IMG/VR virus record: IMGVR_UViG_3300025435_000063
Span: 1-28,320 of that record
Direction: 5' to 3' (one strand)
DNA from: a virus
Length of the DNA stretch: 28,320 nucleotides
The translations under genes were made by a program, and so were the position numbers. Shown piece by piece: positions 25,338 to 28,320 of the stretch; position 1 is the first letter of the stretch, and each line of letters starts with the position of its first letter. The notes below the pieces were generated by a model that had not been told where the DNA came from, did not search any database, and worked only from the letters and a program-made list of their open reading frames with translations.

Positions 25338-25733
25338 ATGCCAGCGGTTAATAGATATTACACATCCACAGCGCAAGATACTACTCTTACCACTTCGATC
25401 AATTCAACTGGTACAACTATTCCTGTAAGCGCATTGGTCGGTTATCCGTCCCAATATCCTTACATTGTTGCCCTTGACTATAACAATGCTTCAGAGGAAT
25501 TGGTCCAGGTTAACGGCGTTACGGGTCTAACCCTGAATGTCACCCGTGGATTTAACAGCACTAACCCAACCAATCATGGCGTTGGTGCAATCGTGCGCCA
25601 TGTAATTACCGCCCAAGATATGACAGAAGCACAGCAGCATATTGCCGCTGAAAGCAATGTTCATGGCGTTGTTGGTCAACTTGCTGGCATGGGCGATGTA
25701 GTGGCTACAACATTTTTGACAATGGGCGGATGA
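25338..25733 (+). CDS. Virion protein with connector-type beta domain, 131 aa
   Basis: The protein repeats the beta domain of the 296-aa product before it: TTLTTSINSTGTTIPVSALV, then EELVQVNGVTGLTLNVTRGF, and a Asn-His-Gly segment like the THTSGTRV part (TNHGVGAIVRHV). A short C-terminal helix (AQDMTEAQQHIAAESN) follows. It is likely a structural part near the connector or tail base. GGATAGT before the ATG is a weak ribosome binding site. Confidence 0.7.
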   Translation: MPAVNRYYTSTAQDTTLTTSINSTGTTIPVSALVGYPSQYPYIVALDYNNASEELVQVNGVTGLTLNVTRGFNSTNPTNHGVGAIVRHVITAQDMTEAQQHIAAESNVHGVVGQLAGMGDVVATTFLTMGG

Positions 25734-25759
25734 CCCAACTACCGAGAAAAGGAAGATAA

Positions 25760-26110
25760 ATGGCAACAGCATATAAGGTACTTGGGCAGGCGGTGCCAGC
25801 GGCTACAACGGCTGCAGGAGCATCCTCTAACCTAACCACTCTTTACACACCGTCTGGCACAGCAGCGGCTGTAATTTCAAGCATCGTCATCACAAACCAA
25901 TCAACATCAACAATCACCTATCGTGTGTCAGTTCGTGTTGCTGGTGCTGCAGATACTCCAAAGCAATATATCGCATATGATATAGTTCTTGGTAGCAATT
26001 CAACAGATACTTTGACACTTGGAGTAACTCTGGCTAACACTGACATTCTGTCAATCGCCGCATCAAGCACATCAGTTTCCTTCAGCGCTTTCGGATCGGA
26101 AATTTCATAA
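25760..26110 (+). CDS. Beta-rich virion protein, 116 aa
   Basis: The pattern ISSIVITNQSTSTITYRVSV, then KQYIAYDIVLGSNSTDTLTL and LANTDILSIAASSTSVSFSA with a closing FGSEIS, matches a widespread phage protein type with one beta barrel encoded next to tail and fibre genes. Its job is probably structural (tail or fibre connector). AAAAGGAAG before the ATG is a good ribosome binding site. Confidence 0.75.
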   Translation: MATAYKVLGQAVPAATTAAGASSNLTTLYTPSGTAAAVISSIVITNQSTSTITYRVSVRVAGAADTPKQYIAYDIVLGSNSTDTLTLGVTLANTDILSIAASSTSVSFSAFGSEIS

Positions 26111-26111
26111 T

Positions 26112-27437
26112 ATGACTGTTAACCGTCACCCTAGCACTGGGTCGGCTGTTACCGTTAAGCAGTGGCGTTATACTGCCACTGGCGGAGAAACAACCCTCTC
26201 AGGTACAGATGGCTTTAGCCAAAGCCTAGCCTATACGGTAGGCGCAGAAGAAGTTTATGTTAATGGCGTACTTCTTGAGCGTGCCGTAGATTACACCGCA
26301 ACCACAGGTACTTCTGTCGTTCTAACCAATGCTTTGGTTGCTGGTGATATTGCGACTGTAATGTCTGCAAATGCCTTTAACGTGGCTAACGCCATTCCTA
26401 ACTCAACAGTAACCGCCAAAGGCGATTTGATCGTAGGTAATGGCGCAGCCAGCGTCACTAACCTCGGCGTAGGCGCTGACGGGTCAACACTCGTGGCAAA
26501 CTCTTCTGCTGGTGGTGGGGTAAGTTGGGCAGGGCCGATTGCTACGGCTGGTAAAAACAAAATAATCAATGGTGATTTTTCTATCTGGCAACGGGGAACA
26601 ACAGTTGTCACAAATGCTGGATACGGCTACCCATCAGACCGATATTTTGGTTATTCGGCTGGAAGCCAGTCTTGGACAAAAACAACTGATGCCCCAACAA
26701 ATGTAGGGCTTACCTATTGCATCTCTAACTCAACCTTGGTTGCCAGTTGGGTAATTGGTCAGATGATTGAGTTGGCTGCTACTGGCGTTTCTCAATTTAC
26801 ATCACCAAACTGGACATTTTCTTTTTACGGAAAATTTGATAACGGAAGAACCATAAATATCATTGCTCATTATGCCGATGATACTAGTGGAACAAATAAC
26901 TCAAGCAATCTAATATCCACAAGCGTTACTGGCACAGGCAGTTGGCAGCGATATACCGTAACTACAACTTTAGGTTCTAGTGTTTCTCCAAACGGAACAA
27001 ATAAAGGCCTTCGTGTTGTTATTTACGATTTGTCAGGAACTTCAAGCACAACCGTAAGAACAACAGGTTGGCAGTTTGAGCAAGGTAGCGTGGTAACACC
27101 ATTCACAACTGCTACTGGCACACTTCAGGGGGAGTTAGCCGCTTGCCAGAGGTACTTGCCAGTTTATTCAGGCGGTGCTTTGTCGGGTTATGCCTATGGA
27201 ACCAATTCAACTCTTTACGCCTTCAAGTTTCCAGTCACGGCTCGTGTTGCTCCAACCTCCATAACGGTTGTAAGTAATCCAAATATGTATGCTCTAAACA
27301 CGGCAACCAATGCTGCTCCAACTTTAGATTTAACGGCGATTGATGGGGCAGATTTGTTAGGAAGCATTACCATCGTTGCTGGACAAGGCAGTCGAATGAT
27401 GGGTGGAACAATTTTATTCAACGGATGTGAGTTGTAA
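26112..27437 (+). CDS. Tail fibre / receptor-binding protein A, 441 aa
   Basis: The N-terminal 90 residues have the fibre pattern SQSLAYTVGAEEVYVNGVLL, then RAVDYTATTGTSVVLTNALV, as seen in many phage tail fibres. Next come a triple-beta type repeat stretch (VTAKGDLIVGNG) and a typical stalk-to-head linker KNKIINGDFSIWQRGT at about 148-163, followed by a jelly-roll, sugar-binding-like domain (WTFSFYGKF; WQRYTVTTTL; TTGWQFEQGSVVTPFTTATG) and a C-terminal domain. It would contact host surface glycans. A second protein shares the linker and jelly-roll parts. Confidence 0.85.
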   Translation: MTVNRHPSTGSAVTVKQWRYTATGGETTLSGTDGFSQSLAYTVGAEEVYVNGVLLERAVDYTATTGTSVVLTNALVAGDIATVMSANAFNVANAIPNSTVTAKGDLIVGNGAASVTNLGVGADGSTLVANSSAGGGVSWAGPIATAGKNKIINGDFSIWQRGTTVVTNAGYGYPSDRYFGYSAGSQSWTKTTDAPTNVGLTYCISNSTLVASWVIGQMIELAATGVSQFTSPNWTFSFYGKFDNGRTINIIAHYADDTSGTNNSSNLISTSVTGTGSWQRYTVTTTLGSSVSPNGTNKGLRVVIYDLSGTSSTTVRTTGWQFEQGSVVTPFTTATGTLQGELAACQRYLPVYSGGALSGYAYGTNSTLYAFKFPVTARVAPTSITVVSNPNMYALNTATNAAPTLDLTAIDGADLLGSITIVAGQGSRMMGGTILFNGCEL

Positions 27438-27586
27438 TGGCTACAGTAACTAATTATGAAAACACTCTTGGCGAACCAATGATTATGGTCGTCAATGATG
27501 ACGGCACAACTTGGTCAGGCACTAAAGCGGCATACGATGCCAGCACACTCCCATCCAACTCTTCTACACCACAGGCAGGTGAATAA
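27437..27586 (+). CDS. Small protein between two fibre genes, 49 aa
   Basis: The frame starts MATVTNYENTLGEPMIMVVN, then DDGTTWSGTKAAYDAS and a Ser/Pro-rich tail. It overlaps the previous stop as TAATG and ends directly before the next ATG. A fibre chaperone or accessory role is suggested only by place. No family recognised. Confidence 0.65.
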   Translation: MATVTNYENTLGEPMIMVVNDDGTTWSGTKAAYDASTLPSNSSTPQAGE

Positions 27587-28320
27587 ATGAGTCGCGCACA
27601 ATTAACCAGCATGACGGCAGACAATGTTGTTCAGGAAACACTTGTTGGCTCAACTGGAAATTCCATTAAAGGTGGTTCAGTAGCTCCGTTCGTGGCGGGT
27701 AAGAATAAGATTATCAATGGTGATTTTAATATCTGGCAGCGTGGTACTTCATTTTCATCAATTTCTTCTGGAACTTTTACCGCAGACCGATGGTTTGTAA
27801 ATTTTGACGGTTCAGGAGCAACACGCTCAGTATCTCAACAAACCTTTACTCCCGGCTCTGCCCCAGTTGCAGGATATGAAAGTTCTTATTTCTTACGCTT
27901 GGCAACAACGGTGGCTGGTTCTGGTCAAACTTATTCCAATCTGGCTCAACGCATAGAGAATGTTCAAACTTTTGCCAATCAAACAGTAGTAGTTTCATTT
28001 TGGGCAAAAGCAAATGCTGCTATTTCCTTGGGAACAGTTTTTGGTCAGAACTTCGGTTCGGGTGGTTCATCTTCTGTTTATACAGTTGGCCCATCTTTCA
28101 CACTTTCAACATCGTGGGCAAGATATACAGGTTATATAACTCTTCCAAGCATTAGCGGTAAAACAGTTGGCACAGGTTCTTATCTTGAATTAGATTTGAC
28201 TTGGCCGCAAAACTCTACATTTACCTTGGATGTATGGGGCGTACAACTTGAGGCTGGTTCAGTAGCCACTCCATTCACCACCGCATCAGGCACATTCCAA
28301 GGAGAGTTAGCCCTCTGCCA
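27587..28320 (+). CDS. Tail fibre / receptor-binding protein B, partial (runs off right edge)
   Basis: At least 244 codons are open from ATG 27587 to the window end. The first 40 residues differ from fibre A, being short (MSRAQLTSMTADNVVQETL), but KNKIINGDFNIWQRGT and a jelly-roll-like part (VVVSFWAKANAAISLG; STSWARYTGYITLP; VWGVQLEAGSVATPFTT) correspond to fibre A, ending in FQGELALCQ, which matches LQGELAACQ there. The remainder of the gene is outside the window. It is likely a second receptor-binding fibre or an accessory head domain that assembles with fibre A. Confidence 0.85.
   Translation, partial: MSRAQLTSMTADNVVQETLVGSTGNSIKGGSVAPFVAGKNKIINGDFNIWQRGTSFSSISSGTFTADRWFVNFDGSGATRSVSQQTFTPGSAPVAGYESSYFLRLATTVAGSGQTYSNLAQRIENVQTFANQTVVVSFWAKANAAISLGTVFGQNFGSGGSSSVYTVGPSFTLSTSWARYTGYITLPSISGKTVGTGSYLELDLTWPQNSTFTLDVWGVQLEAGSVATPFTTASGTFQGELALC

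Overview
The window is the early/late junction and most of the structural region of a tailed double-stranded DNA phage that very probably infects an actinobacterium. The host call rests on a recognisable WhiB-type iron-sulfur regulator (complement 733-1170) and on an actinobacterial-type lytic transglycosylase domain (complement 377-733), together with small early proteins of actinophage type. Base composition is moderate, not GC-rich, and the two lytic-cycle arms are densely packed. This fits phages of low-GC freshwater Actinobacteria better than Streptomyces or Mycobacterium phages, but that is inference. No integrase, repressor, polymerase or tRNA gene is visible here.

Layout. Positions 1-3815 hold a leftward operon of 17 small genes, most of them overlapping by 1-4 bases. 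A sigma70-type promoter (3859-3888) drives it and a second such promoter (1362-1390) lies just before the last block, which carries whiB and the lysin. Positions 3816-4736 are non-coding. They contain, in order, the leftward promoter, a cluster of DnaA boxes (4009-4091), an array of CGACAA/CGGACAA repeats (4113-4330), an AT-rich stretch, two inverted repeats (4468-4516) and a chain of hairpins (4556-4719) leading into the terminase gene. This looks like a replication origin placed between divergent transcription units.

From 4737 to the right edge all genes point right. They are terminase large subunit, portal, four small proteins, a block of four proteins (1574, 155, 635 and 461 aa) that look like internal virion/ejection proteins, scaffold, major capsid protein, two small proteins, a collagen-like fibre protein, a glycosyltransferase, several very small proteins, a probable head-tail connector, further tail or virion proteins, and two related receptor-binding fibre proteins, the last cut by the window edge. 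No tape measure, tail tube, tail chaperone or tail sheath gene is seen between capsid and fibres, so a short-tailed (podovirus-like) particle is the best guess.

How it works together. The leftward genes would be expressed early. WhiB may act on host or phage promoters, and the lysin sits in the same operon, not beside the tail genes. The rightward genes build the particle: terminase and portal package DNA into a scaffold-guided capsid, the large proteins are probably loaded inside and ejected, and the collagen-like and fibre proteins contact the host. The glycosyltransferase directly after the threonine-rich collagen-like gene may modify it. The gap at 18197-18320 before the scaffold gene holds no feature I can support beyond the scaffold ribosome binding site.
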